From: Nostocoides sp.
GTDB taxonomy: Bacteria; Actinomycetota; Actinomycetes; Actinomycetales; Dermatophilaceae
Reading direction: 5' to 3'
Length of the DNA: 64,000 nt
Assembly: GCA_016702415.1 (NCBI GenBank)
Contig: JADJEA010000026.1
Location: 74,243-138,242 of the forward strand
Position numbers and translations under genes: made by a program. A model generated the notes under the pieces. That model did not search any database and was not told the origin of the DNA. It saw nothing but the letters and a program-made list of their open reading frames with translations. Each line of letters begins with the position of its first letter. Positions within the stretch are counted from its first letter, which is position 1. Positions 45,366 through 54,450 of the stretch are shown here, piece by piece.

Positions 45366-45902
45366 TCAGAGGTCGGCGACGTCCAGGTCGACTTGGATCT
45401 CGGTGGCCAGCCGCTCCAGATCGGCCCGCAGGGCCGCCAGATCGCTCGACGGCGGCGCCGTCGCGACGACGTGAGCCTCGAACAGCTGCCCACCGGCCAT
45501 CGGGGCGGGGCCGGTCGCTGTCGTGAGTTCCTCGACGTTGACGCCGTGGCGCGCGAGCACCTCCGAGACCGCCCCGACGATGCCGGGATGGTCGTTGCCC
45601 ACCAGATCGAGCCGTATGCCGCGCCCCTCCCCCGCACCGTCCGCCCCCGGGCTTGCCGGCTGGGCGACGGTCCCCGCATGCACGGTGATGTCGAGCAACC
45701 CGGCGAGCGGAGCCAGCGCGGAGGTGAACTCCGCGACCCGCTCTGAGGGCACGGCGACCACGACGATGCCGGCGAACTTCCCGGCGAGCTCGGCGAGCTG
45801 ACTGCGCTCCCAGTTGCCGCCGCACTCGGTCACGATGCGGGCCAGCGAACTGACCAACCCCGCGCGGTCGTCACCGATGACGGTCAGGATGAGGGTCTCC
45901 AC
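45366..45902 (-). CDS. Tandem ACT-domain protein, GcvR-like
   Basis: A 178-residue protein with two ACT domains: residues 1-80 (TLILTVIGDDRAGLVSSLAR) and 95-175 (IRLDLVGNDHPGIVGAVSEV). Such proteins bind amino acids and act in regulation, as with E. coli GcvR; no DNA-binding domain is present. GTG 45902 starts the first strand. It is convergent with the aldehyde dehydrogenases and divergent from the uridine-kinase-like gene. Confidence 0.85.
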   Translation of the reverse strand: METLILTVIGDDRAGLVSSLARIVTECGGNWERSQLAELAGKFAGIVVVAVPSERVAEFTSALAPLAGLLDITVHAGTVAQPASPGADGAGEGRGIRLDLVGNDHPGIVGAVSEVLARHGVNVEELTTATGPAPMAGGQLFEAHVVATAPPSSDLAALRADLERLATEIQVDLDVADL

Positions 45903-46022
45903 GCCCCGATCGTAGCGAGGCCTCTCGCTGGCTGCCCCACCCCGCAGCAACCGCGGCCGGGCAGACGTGCCTCGTCCCTTCGGCGGTGGCGGCCGTGGTT
46001 CGTCGCCTCCTGGCCGTACCGT

Positions 46023-46685
46023 ATGCCTGTGCCCCCGGAGCCGACGCTGCCCGCCCGCCCCGTCGTCGTCCTCCTCTGCGGCCCGAGCGGCGCCGGGAAG
46101 TCGCGGCTGGCCGGGCGACTCCATGACCGGCACGGCTGGCCTGTGGTGGCCCTCGACAACTTCTATCGGGATATCGACGACCCCGGGCTGCCCCGGCATC
46201 CGACCCTCGGGATCGCCGATTGGGACGATCCGGCCTCCTGGGATGCGGAGGGAGCCGCGGCGGCGATCGGGGAGCTCGCGGCATCCGGACGGGCGGGCAT
46301 CCCGGTCTACGACATCGCGACCAGCAGGCGGGTCGGGTCCACCGATGTGACCGCCCGCCCCACCGATCTCCTTGTCGCCGAAGGGATCTTCGCGGCCGAG
46401 CTGACCGGCCGCCTGCGGCGGGAGGGGCTCTTGCACAGCGCGTGGTGCGTCCGCGACAACCGAGTCCTGACGATGGCCCGTCGCTTCCGCCGCGACCTTG
46501 CGGAGGGCCGCAAGCCGCCGCTGGTCCTGGCCCGCCGGGGCTGGGCCCTCATGCGGGCCGAGCCGGGAATCGTCGCCCGCGCGGAGGCTCTCGGCGCGCG
46601 CGCGATCACTCAGCGCGCCCTCGCCGCCGCGCTGGAGCCCGCGGCCCCGCCTGGCCGGAGACCCGCCGGCTCGGTTACCGCGTGA
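46023..46685 (+). CDS. Uridine kinase-like P-loop protein
   Basis: A 220-residue P-loop kinase. Walker A VVLLCGPSGAGKSRLAGRLH is near residue 15, followed by PVVALDNFYRDIDDPGLP, which matches the uridine-binding strand of uridine kinases, and VAEGIFAAELTG. It would phosphorylate uridine or cytidine to the monophosphate, fitting its place in a nucleoside salvage region, but sequence identity to Udk looks modest. Its 3' end overlaps the convergent gene by 11 bases. The ATG is in a heptamer copy. Confidence 0.8.
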   Translation: MPVPPEPTLPARPVVVLLCGPSGAGKSRLAGRLHDRHGWPVVALDNFYRDIDDPGLPRHPTLGIADWDDPASWDAEGAAAAIGELAASGRAGIPVYDIATSRRVGSTDVTARPTDLLVAEGIFAAELTGRLRREGLLHSAWCVRDNRVLTMARRFRRDLAEGRKPPLVLARRGWALMRAEPGIVARAEALGARAITQRALAAALEPAAPPGRRPAGSVTA

Positions 46686-47307
46686 AGTGCGCTTTGACGG
46701 TGTTGCCCGCTCCCGGGATGGCGAGGTTGATGATCGGCGTCGCCAACCCGCAGTTGGCGAACCTCGGCAGGGTGTAGGTCCCGGTCATCCAATAGTCGTA
46801 TGACGTGCCCGGGCCGGTACCCGTCGTGTGGAAGCGCCCGTCCAGCGTCTGCGTGAACGGCGCTGTCTTGCAGTAGTTTCCGACGAGGTTGAGGTTGAGC
46901 CCGACGGGCTTGATCGAAACGATCTGGACGGTGGTCGTCTGGGTGGTGCGCAACACCCAGTCCCAGTCGTCGAAACTGATCGACGTCGTCGACGGCCCCA
47001 CCTGTGTGATCTTGGTCGTGACATCGGCCAGCGGCAGGCTGCCGATCTTCAGCCGCGTCGTCCCGGCCGGCAAAGAGAGCATCCCGACGATGGTGCGCTT
47101 GTCGCTGTCGAGGACACCGACGAACGACCCGCGCGGATAGGTCGTCGTCTGGTTGAGCTTCTTGATCGTCGTCGTCACGTCGACATTGGCAACGACGTCG
47201 GCCGTCCAGGCCGAAGCCGGGGCTCCCGTCGTCAATGCGACGCCGAGCGCGGCAGCGCCGGCCACGAGCGCACTGCGAACCCGGGAACGAGTGGCAAGAC
47301 GACGCAT
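46675..47307 (-). CDS. Secreted protein of unknown function
   Basis: A 210-residue exported protein with a basic start, a hydrophobic signal core and a likely cleavage site after PASAW. The mature part is beta-rich with many Thr and Val (VVANVDVTTTIKKLNQTTTY) and two Cys near 147 and 190 that could form one disulfide. I do not recognise a family. A near-consensus promoter lies upstream and a GGAGG site precedes ATG 47307. Its end overlaps the end of the kinase gene. Confidence 0.7.
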   Translation of the reverse strand: MRRLATRSRVRSALVAGAAALGVALTTGAPASAWTADVVANVDVTTTIKKLNQTTTYPRGSFVGVLDSDKRTIVGMLSLPAGTTRLKIGSLPLADVTTKITQVGPSTTSISFDDWDWVLRTTQTTTVQIVSIKPVGLNLNLVGNYCKTAPFTQTLDGRFHTTGTGPGTSYDYWMTGTYTLPRFANCGLATPIINLAIPGAGNTVKAHFTR

Positions 47308-47347
47308 CCGAGCCTCCGTGGGTCAGCGGTTACCTGAGGTGGCGGAT

Positions 47348-47375
47348 AACTTACCGGCCGGTTGCCTTCTGTCAA
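47348..47375 (-). promoter_or_regulatory. Sigma-70-like promoter for the secreted protein gene
   Basis: On the minus strand TTGACA (47375-47370) and TAAGTT (47353-47348) are separated by 16 bases, close to the housekeeping consensus. It lies about 40 bases upstream of the ATG at 47307. This is the best promoter match I found in the window. Confidence 0.55.
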
Positions 47376-47435
47376 GGGTTGACGAACTGGCGCTCACCGC
47401 CCGCATCCGCGACGGGTCCGCCCAGCGGCGACGGC

Positions 47436-48554
47436 TCAGGCGAGGCCGAGCGCGGCATACCCCGGCTTGACGACGCCGTCGATGATCGCGAGGCGCTCGT
47501 CGAAGGGGAGGAAGGCCGACTTCATCGCGTTGATCGTGGCCCAACGCAGGTCGGCGAGGGTCCAGCCGGCCTGGTCGACCAACTGCTGCATCTCCCGGCC
47601 CATCGTCGTATTGCTCATCAGCCGGTTGTCGGTATTGATCGTCACCCGGAAGCGCAACTGCTTGAGCAGCGTGATCGGGTGTGCGGCAACGGATTCCGCG
47701 GCCCCCGTCTGAAGATTGCTGGTCGGGCACATCTCGAGTGGGATGCGGGCGTCGCGGACGTATGCCGCGAGCCTCCCCAGCGCGGGCCGCTCACCGAAGG
47801 TGTCGATGTCGTCGACGATGCGCACCCCGTGTCCGAGGCGGTCGGCGCCGCACCACTGGATGGCCTCCCAGATGCTCGGCAGGCCGAACGCCTCCCCCGC
47901 GTGGATGGTGAAGTGGGCGTTTTCGCGCTGGAGATATTCGAAGGCGTCGAGATGGCGGGTCGGTGGGTATCCCGCCTCGGCGCCGGCGATGTCGAAGCCG
48001 CCGACGCCCTGGTCGCGATAGCGGACGGCCAGTTCGGCGATCTCGCGGGACTTCGCCGCGTGCCGCATCGCCGTGAGCAGGGCGATCATCCGGATGGGGC
48101 GACCCGCGGCCGCAGCCTGCGCCTCGCCCTCGCGGAAGCCAGCGTTGACCGCCTCGACGACATCCTCCAGGGACAGCCCACCGGCCAGGTGTTGCTCTGG
48201 CGCATAACGGGATTCGGCATAGACGACGCCGTCCCCGGCAAGGTCGAGGACGCACTCCCGCGCCACCCGGCGCAAGGCATCGGCGGACTGCATCACCGCT
48301 GTCGTGTGGGCGAAGGTCTCCAGATAGCGCACCAGGGAGCCCGAGTCCGCGCTCTCGTGGAACCACCGGCCGAGCGCGCCGGCGTCGGGGGCGGGCAGGT
48401 CGGCATACCCGATCTCGTCGGCGATCTCGATGATCGTCTGCGGCCGGACCCCGCCATCGAGGTGATCGTGGAGGAGGACTTTCGGCGCCGCGGCGACCTC
48501 CGCGCTGACGGGATAACCGGTCTCGGGGGCGACGAGGGCGGCGGCCGGCGTCAT
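47436..48554 (-). CDS. add: Adenosine deaminase
   Basis: A 372-residue zinc deaminase converting (deoxy)adenosine to (deoxy)inosine. Zinc and catalytic motifs: LLHDHLDGGVRPQT near 27, TIHAGEAFGLPSIW near 210, RLGHGVRIVDD near 234, and the final Asp in TINTDNRLMSNTTMG near 310. It overlaps deoA by ATGA and is the last gene of the nucleoside uptake and degradation operon. The product inosine is a substrate for the PNP upstream. Confidence 0.94.
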   Translation of the reverse strand: MTPAAALVAPETGYPVSAEVAAAPKVLLHDHLDGGVRPQTIIEIADEIGYADLPAPDAGALGRWFHESADSGSLVRYLETFAHTTAVMQSADALRRVARECVLDLAGDGVVYAESRYAPEQHLAGGLSLEDVVEAVNAGFREGEAQAAAAGRPIRMIALLTAMRHAAKSREIAELAVRYRDQGVGGFDIAGAEAGYPPTRHLDAFEYLQRENAHFTIHAGEAFGLPSIWEAIQWCGADRLGHGVRIVDDIDTFGERPALGRLAAYVRDARIPLEMCPTSNLQTGAAESVAAHPITLLKQLRFRVTINTDNRLMSNTTMGREMQQLVDQAGWTLADLRWATINAMKSAFLPFDERLAIIDGVVKPGYAALGLA

Positions 48555-49855
48555 GCGGCGTCCCCGGCGTCGATGCGGTCGATGACGAGGGGGAGCAGGT
48601 CGGGCCGCGACCCCTCGGGGGCGATGACGATACCGCCGTCGAGCGCGGCCCGGGCGCGCTCGAAGCGTTCCGGGGTGTCGGTATGCAGCGTCAGCAACGG
48701 CTCGCCGGCGCGGACCACCGCGCCCGGCCGGACATGGAGTTCGATCCCGGCACCCGCCTGCACGGGGTCCTCCTTGCGGGCCCGGCCGGCGCCGAGGCGC
48801 CAGGCGGCCAGGCCCACGGCATACGCGTCGAGGATGGTGACGACACCGTCCGTGGGGGAACGCACCTGATCGGTATGCCGCGCCACCGGCAGCGGGGCGT
48901 CCGGGTCGCCGCCCTGGGCACGGATCATCCGCCGCCAGGCGTCCATCGCCCGGCCGTCAGCGAGCGCTGCGGCGACATCCTGGCCCCCGCGGCCCGCGGC
49001 CTGGAGCATCTCCTGCGCGAGTCGGACGGTCAGCTCGACGACATCGGGCGGACCCCCACCCGCGAGGACCTCGACCGACTCGCGGACCTCCACCGCATTG
49101 CCCGCGGTCAGGCCCAGTGGCACGTCCATATTCGTCAGCAGCGCAACGGTATTGACGCCGGCATCGGTGCCCAGCGCAACCATCGTGCGGGCGAGTTCGC
49201 GGGCCTGGTCAACGGTCTTCATGAACGCCCCCGACCCGACCTTGACGTCCAGGACGAGGGCGCCGGTGCCCTCGGCGATCTTCTTGCTCATGATCGAACT
49301 CGCGATCAGCGGGATCGCTTCGACGGTTCCGGTGACATCGCGCAGGGCATACAGCTTCTTGTCGGCGGGGGCCAGCCCGGACCCGGCGGCGCAGATGACT
49401 GCGCCGACGTCGTCGAGTTGGGCGAGCATCTCGGCATTCGACAGGGACGCGCGCCACCCGGAGATCGATTCGAGCTTGTCCAAGGTGCCGCCGGTATGGC
49501 CGAGACCGCGCCCGGACAGCTGCGGGACCGCGACCCCGAAGACCGCGACCAGTGGTGCAAGCGGGAGGGTGATCTTGTCCCCGACCCCCCCGGTGGAGTG
49601 CTTGTCCGCGGTCGGGCGGGACAGGCCGGAGAAGTCCATCCGCTCACCGCTGGCGATCATCGCCTGCGTCCAGGTCGCGATCTCGCGGCGGGTCATTCCG
49701 TTGAGCAATACCGCCATCCCGAGAGCGGACATCTGCTCGTCGGCGACGACCCCGCGGGTGTAGGCATCGATGACCCACCGGATCTGCTCGTCCGACAACT
49801 CGTGGCGATCACGCTTGGTGACGATGACGTCGACGGCATCGAAGGCTTCACTCAT
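48551..49855 (-). CDS. deoA: Thymidine phosphorylase
   Basis: A 434-residue pyrimidine nucleoside phosphorylase. Motifs are STGGVGDKITLPLAPLVA near 82, LSGRGLGHTGGTLDKLESI near 107 and the ALRDVTGTVEAIPLIASSIM loop near 165. It splits thymidine and deoxyuridine to the base and 2-deoxyribose 1-phosphate, the feed for the mutase and deoC. ATG 49855 is chosen over upstream in-frame starts because it begins the conserved helical domain. It sits 55 bases after cdd. Confidence 0.94.
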   Translation of the reverse strand: MSEAFDAVDVIVTKRDRHELSDEQIRWVIDAYTRGVVADEQMSALGMAVLLNGMTRREIATWTQAMIASGERMDFSGLSRPTADKHSTGGVGDKITLPLAPLVAVFGVAVPQLSGRGLGHTGGTLDKLESISGWRASLSNAEMLAQLDDVGAVICAAGSGLAPADKKLYALRDVTGTVEAIPLIASSIMSKKIAEGTGALVLDVKVGSGAFMKTVDQARELARTMVALGTDAGVNTVALLTNMDVPLGLTAGNAVEVRESVEVLAGGGPPDVVELTVRLAQEMLQAAGRGGQDVAAALADGRAMDAWRRMIRAQGGDPDAPLPVARHTDQVRSPTDGVVTILDAYAVGLAAWRLGAGRARKEDPVQAGAGIELHVRPGAVVRAGEPLLTLHTDTPERFERARAALDGGIVIAPEGSRPDLLPLVIDRIDAGDAA

Positions 49856-49910
49856 CCGCGCATCATCGCAGACTCGGCGCACCATGCCGGGGACGCGTGC
49901 GATCGCGCGA

Positions 49911-50321
49911 TCAGGTGCCCGCGAGACGGTCGAGATCGTCGCGACCGAAGGCCTGTGGCAGCACATCTGCCATGGCCCGGATACCGACCGGCGTCATGAG
50001 CAGGCAGTCCCCACCACCGTTCTCCCACAACAGTTGCCGGCACCGCCCACACGGCATGAGGGCCCGACCGTCGGCACCGACGCAATAGACCCCAGCGAAC
50101 TGGCCGCCCCCACCCATGTGCAGGGCCGACACCAGTCCGCACTCCGCGCACAGACCGACACCGTATGCCGCGTTCTCGACATTGCACGCGGCATACGTCC
50201 GGCCGTCCGTCGTGATCCCGGCGACCCCGACGGGGAATCGGGAGTATGGGCAGTAGGCGTGTGTCGCCGCCGCGACCGCGGCCAGGCGCAGCGCCTCCCA
50301 GTCGATCCCCGGACCGGGCAT
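49911..50321 (-). CDS. cdd: Cytidine deaminase
   Basis: A 136-residue tetrameric-type cytidine deaminase. The catalytic Cys/Glu motif is NVENAAYGVGLCAECGLVSA and the second zinc Cys pair is MPCGRCRQLLWENGG. It turns cytidine and deoxycytidine into (deoxy)uridine, a substrate of the thymidine phosphorylase next to it. ATG 50321 lies 3 bases after the permease stop, so it belongs to the transporter operon. Confidence 0.94.
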   Translation of the reverse strand: MPGPGIDWEALRLAAVAAATHAYCPYSRFPVGVAGITTDGRTYAACNVENAAYGVGLCAECGLVSALHMGGGGQFAGVYCVGADGRALMPCGRCRQLLWENGGGDCLLMTPVGIRAMADVLPQAFGRDDLDRLAGT

Positions 50322-50324
50322 GGG

Positions 50325-51599
50325 CTAGTGCCCGCCGCCCTTGCGATAGACCTGCCCGTCCGCGGCCGGCATCCGCAGTCGCTGGGAGGCGAAGGCGAGG
50401 ACGAGGAGGGTCGTGACATACGGCAGGGTGCCGGCGAGTTCGCCAGGGACGACATCCGAGGTGAAGTACCACCATCCGGTCAAGGCCGCGACGGCGAGTG
50501 AGGAGATGGCCTGGACCACCCGCCCGCGCCGCAACTGCCAGAGCGCGACGATCACCAGGAGCGCGGCGACCAGGAGCAAGACGGCGTGGACGCTCTGGCC
50601 TCCGCGCAACCGGATGGCATCGGTGTAGCCGAAGAGCGCCGACCCGGCCAGCAGCCCACCCGGCCGCCAGTTGCCGAAGATCATCGCCGCGAGGCCGATA
50701 TAGCCACGGCCGCCCGTCTGGCCGTCGCGGAACAGATTGGAGGCGACCAGCGTCAGGAAGGCACCACCGAGCCCGGCCAGGCCACCGGAGGCGAGGACGG
50801 CGAGGAATTTGTAGCGATAGACGTTGACACCGAGGGATTCGGCCGCCGCCGGGGATTCGCCGACGGACCGCAGGCGCAGTCCGAAGGCGGTGCGCCACAT
50901 GACCAGCCAGGTGGCGCCGAAGAGCGCGAGGGTGATCAGCGTCAGGACCGAGACATTCGTGGTCAACCCGCGGATGATGCCGGCGAGGTCGGACAGGAGG
51001 AAGATCCGCTTGCGTTCCAGAGTGAGCAACGGATCACCGACGAACGGCAGGGACAGCTGCGGTGGCTGCGGCAGTGGCGGCGACTGCGTCGGCCCGCCGC
51101 CGGGGAGGTGGGTGAAGAAGCGCGAGGCGAGATACTTCGCAATGCCCAGGCCGATGATGTTGAGGGCGACACCGGAGACGATGTGGTCGACCCCGAAATA
51201 GACCGTCGCGATGGCATGGATGAGGCCGCCGACGAGGCCACCGACGGCGCCGCCGAGGATGCCCACCCACGGCCCCCAGTGGTAGGCGCAGAAGGCCGAG
51301 GACCAGGTCCCGAGGATCATCATGCCCTCGAGGCCGATGTTGACCACCCCGGCACGTTCCGACCACAGGCCGCCCAGCCCGGCCAGCGCAATGGGCACCG
51401 CCAGGCCGAAAGCCGCGGCGATAGCACCGGAGGAGTCGAGGTCGTTGGCTCCCGTCACGACGCGGAGGATCGACAGGACGACGAGTCCGCCGGCGATGAT
51501 CCCCGCCCACCGGACGACCCGGTCCCGGGTGGACGAGTCGGTGGCCGGGGTGGCGGCGGGTGGCGTGGGGGCGGTCGGTGCCGTGGTCACGGTGGTCAT
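50325..51599 (-). CDS. Nucleoside ABC importer permease 2 (NupQ/YufQ type)
   Basis: A 424-residue permease of the BPD_transp_2 group with about ten membrane helices. After a Thr/Pro/Ala-rich tail, family marks are VPIALAGLGGLWSERAGVVNIGLEG near 85 (in pieces up to NIGLEGMMILG) and LRSVGESPAAAESLGVNVYR near 240. With its partner permease it forms the channel of the BMP-type importer. The start overlaps the partner's stop by ATGA. Confidence 0.9.
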   Translation of the reverse strand: MTTVTTAPTAPTPPAATPATDSSTRDRVVRWAGIIAGGLVVLSILRVVTGANDLDSSGAIAAAFGLAVPIALAGLGGLWSERAGVVNIGLEGMMILGTWSSAFCAYHWGPWVGILGGAVGGLVGGLIHAIATVYFGVDHIVSGVALNIIGLGIAKYLASRFFTHLPGGGPTQSPPLPQPPQLSLPFVGDPLLTLERKRIFLLSDLAGIIRGLTTNVSVLTLITLALFGATWLVMWRTAFGLRLRSVGESPAAAESLGVNVYRYKFLAVLASGGLAGLGGAFLTLVASNLFRDGQTGGRGYIGLAAMIFGNWRPGGLLAGSALFGYTDAIRLRGGQSVHAVLLLVAALLVIVALWQLRRGRVVQAISSLAVAALTGWWYFTSDVVPGELAGTLPYVTTLLVLAFASQRLRMPAADGQVYRKGGGH

Positions 51600-52711
51600 G
51601 CCGCCGCTCCTTCCGTCACGCGGGCGGCGCGCAAGGCGGCCAGCTCCCGTGCGACTCGCTGTTGCTCGAGACGGACATCGAGCCGGCGCGTGCCCTCATA
51701 GGCGATGACGACGGCGAAGAGGATGATGCCCTGGATGATGTAAACCAACTCGGGAGCGACCCCGGCGCGGATCTGCAGGGCGTTGGCCTGGGTGTCCAGG
51801 AAACTCCACAAGAGCGCAGCGAACGCGATCCCGATGGGGTGGTTGCGCCCGAGAAGGGCGATCCCGATACCGGCGAAACCAAGCCCGGCCTGGAAGGTCG
51901 TCCCGTAGGAATAGTCCTGACCGAAGAGGAGCGGCATACCGACCAGGCCCGCGAGCGCACCCGAGGCGATCATCGCGGTCATGACCATGCGCTTGACCTT
52001 GACACCGCTGGCCACGGCGGCCGTCTCGGAACTCCCGGTGGCGCGCAGGTCGAAGCCGAACCTCGTCTTGCCCAGGATGAACCAGTAGAGCGCCCCGACG
52101 AGCACCGCCAGCGCCAGCAGGCTGAAGACGCGGTTGCTCTCGCCGGGGATGAGCTTCCACCCCGCCAACTGCGACGACTCCGGGATGACCTTGGTGCTGA
52201 TGGCGTTCGATCCGGCCTCTTGAACGGCGACCTTGAGCAGCAGCCAGGACACCAGGCCGGTGGCGATGGCGTTGAGCATGATGGTCGAGATGACCTCGCT
52301 GACCCCCCGTTTCACCTTGAGGTATGCCGCGAGGCTCGCCCAGAGTCCGCCCGCCGCCATCGAGACGATGATCGCGACGATGACGTTGAGGATGCCAGGC
52401 AGCCACGCCTGGCCGGCGAAGAGCGCGGCCGCGAAGGATCCGACGCGGTATTGCCCGTCGACGCCGATGTTGAAGAGGTTCATCTTGAACCCGACGGCGA
52501 CGGCGATCGCCGACAGATAGAGCACGATGGCGCCGTTGACGATATTGGTGAGCTGGCGAGGCTTCGGCTTGCTCAGCATGGTGATCCACACATCGCGCAC
52601 GGGGTCCCCGAGCGCGAGCAAGACCAACGAAGTCAGGGCGACGGCGACCAGGAGAGCGAGCAGCGGCGCGGCGACGGACAGGAGGGCCCGCCGGAGGTTG
52701 GCATTGGTCAT
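51596..52711 (-). CDS. Nucleoside ABC importer permease 1 (NupP/YufP type)
   Basis: A 371-residue permease of the BPD_transp_2 group. It begins MTNANLRRALLSVAAPLLAL and shows NIGVDGQYRVGSFAAALFAG near 135 and LRATGSSETAAVASGVKVKR near 225. The first gene pair is standard for BMP-family nucleoside importers such as Bacillus NupOPQ. It overlaps the ATPase stop by ATGA. Confidence 0.9.
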   Translation of the reverse strand: MTNANLRRALLSVAAPLLALLVAVALTSLVLLALGDPVRDVWITMLSKPKPRQLTNIVNGAIVLYLSAIAVAVGFKMNLFNIGVDGQYRVGSFAAALFAGQAWLPGILNVIVAIIVSMAAGGLWASLAAYLKVKRGVSEVISTIMLNAIATGLVSWLLLKVAVQEAGSNAISTKVIPESSQLAGWKLIPGESNRVFSLLALAVLVGALYWFILGKTRFGFDLRATGSSETAAVASGVKVKRMVMTAMIASGALAGLVGMPLLFGQDYSYGTTFQAGLGFAGIGIALLGRNHPIGIAFAALLWSFLDTQANALQIRAGVAPELVYIIQGIILFAVVIAYEGTRRLDVRLEQQRVARELAALRAARVTEGAAA

Positions 52712-54315
52712 CGGAGATCCTGAGGGGCATCGGAGGGGGCATCGTGGGCGCCGACATCGTGCGAGCCGTCGGCGCCGGTCATCGCGGACCCGAGGTCCTG
52801 GCTGGTCACGGTGTCGGGATCGAAGGTCCCGGTGAGTCGGCCGCGCAAGATGACCCGGATGGTGTCGGACAGGCCTATCAGTTCCTCCAGGTCGGCGCTG
52901 ATCAACAGGACGCCGAGGCCTTCGTGGCGGGCCTTTCGGATCAGGTCCCAGATCGACGCCTGCGCCCCGACATCGACCCCCCGGGTGGGGTGGGCGGCGA
53001 TGAGGACCTTGGGATTGTGACTCATCTCCCGTCCGACGATGAGCTTCTGCTGGTTGCCTCCGGACAGCGAGCCAGCGGTGACGTGGATGGAGGGGGTGCG
53101 CACGTCATACTCGCGGACGATGCGTTCGGTGTCGGCCTTGGCCGACTTGGCGTCGATGAGCTGGCCGCGGACATTGGGGCGCTCGGTCTGGTGACCGAGG
53201 ATGCGGTTCTCCCACAAGGGCGCATCCAGCAGCAAGCCGTGGCGGTGGCGATCCTCCGGGATATAACCGACCCCCGCCTCGCGGATCTCGCGGACCTCCC
53301 AGGCGGAGATGTCGGTGCCTTCGAGTTTAACGATGCCGGCACTCGGCTCGCGCATCCCCATGATGACCTCGACGAGTTCCGCCTGTCCGTTGCCTTCGAC
53401 CCCGGCGATACCGACGATCTCGCCGGCGTGGATGTCGAGGTCGATGTCGGTCAACAGGTTGCGGCCCTCACTGCCGGCGAGGGTGATGTCGCGCAAGGAG
53501 AGGACGACGCGGTCGGTGACCGTCGACTCGCTCGTCTCCGGGGTGGGAAGTTGGGAGCCGACCATGAGTTCGGCGAGCTGGCGGGCGTTGACGGTCTTGG
53601 GATCGACCGAGGCCACCGTGGTCCCGCGGCGGATGACCGTGATGTCGTCGGCCACCGACAACACCTCATCGAGTTTGTGCGAGATGAAGATGACGGTCAG
53701 GCCATCGGCCTTGAGTTCGCGCAGGTTGTCGAAGAGCTCGTCGACCTCCTGGGGCACAAGCACCGCGGTGGGTTCGTCGAGGATGAGGATCTTGGCCCCG
53801 CGATAGAGCACCTTGAGGATCTCGACCCGCTGGCGGTCGCCGACCCCGAGGTTGGCGACGAGATCGTCGGGGTCGACATCGAGTCCGAACTCAGCCGAGA
53901 TGCGCCGGATCTCGCGGCGGGCACCGCCACTAATGCCGTGAAGCCGCTCGGCACCGAGGACGACGTTCTCGAGGACCGTGAGGTTGTCGGCGAGCATGAA
54001 GTGCTGGAAGACCATCCCGATGCCGGAGCTGATGGCATCGGCAGGACTGTGGAGGTCGACCTGGGCCCCGTTGATCGCGATGGTGCCCTCGTCCTGGCGC
54101 TGGACGCCGTAGAGGATCTTCATCAGGGTCGACTTGCCGGCGCCATTCTCGCCGACGAGGGCATGGACAGTGCCACGCCGCACGGAGAAGGTGATGTCCT
54201 TGTTGGCCACAACGCCCGGGAAGCGTTTGGTGATCCCGGTGACCTCGACAGCGAGCGTGTCGCTGCCGAGGGACGGGCTCGCGAGTGTAGTGATGGCAAG
54301 ACCTCCTCGTCCCAT
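52708..54315 (-). CDS. Nucleoside ABC importer ATPase, two nucleotide-binding domains
   Basis: A ~535-residue double ATPase. Domain 1 has Walker A GENGAGKSTLMKIL near 56 and Walker B AKILILDEPTAVL. Domain 2 has a degenerate Walker A (IAGVEGNGQAELVEV) and the signature SGGNQQKLIVGREM, normal for this family. The best ribosome site (GGAGG) lies just inside the ATG 54315 reading, so a slightly later, unusual start is possible. Gene order with BMP protein and two permeases is conserved. Confidence 0.9.
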   Translation of the reverse strand: MGRGGLAITTLASPSLGSDTLAVEVTGITKRFPGVVANKDITFSVRRGTVHALVGENGAGKSTLMKILYGVQRQDEGTIAINGAQVDLHSPADAISSGIGMVFQHFMLADNLTVLENVVLGAERLHGISGGARREIRRISAEFGLDVDPDDLVANLGVGDRQRVEILKVLYRGAKILILDEPTAVLVPQEVDELFDNLRELKADGLTVIFISHKLDEVLSVADDITVIRRGTTVASVDPKTVNARQLAELMVGSQLPTPETSESTVTDRVVLSLRDITLAGSEGRNLLTDIDLDIHAGEIVGIAGVEGNGQAELVEVIMGMREPSAGIVKLEGTDISAWEVREIREAGVGYIPEDRHRHGLLLDAPLWENRILGHQTERPNVRGQLIDAKSAKADTERIVREYDVRTPSIHVTAGSLSGGNQQKLIVGREMSHNPKVLIAAHPTRGVDVGAQASIWDLIRKARHEGLGVLLISADLEELIGLSDTIRVILRGRLTGTFDPDTVTSQDLGSAMTGADGSHDVGAHDAPSDAPQDLR

Positions 54316-54450
54316 GCGGCCGCCGTCGGCGGCCGGTCCCGAACAGACGCGAAAGCCGGGACCCGGGTGAACGCTATCGCGCCACCGGGCCCCGGCTCAC
54401 GCAAACCCGCCGTGCGCACGTCGACAGGTATGCCGACGGCGCACCGGCGA

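Noticed and set aside
52708..54315. Degenerate second Walker A in the nucleoside importer ATPase
   Set aside because: This is usual for the second domain of BMP/ribose-type double ATPases.
54316..54450. A small gene between the nucleoside-binding protein and the ATPase
   Set aside because: The 135 bases hold only a GC-rich inverted repeat-like stretch and one heptamer copy; no credible start or ribosome site.
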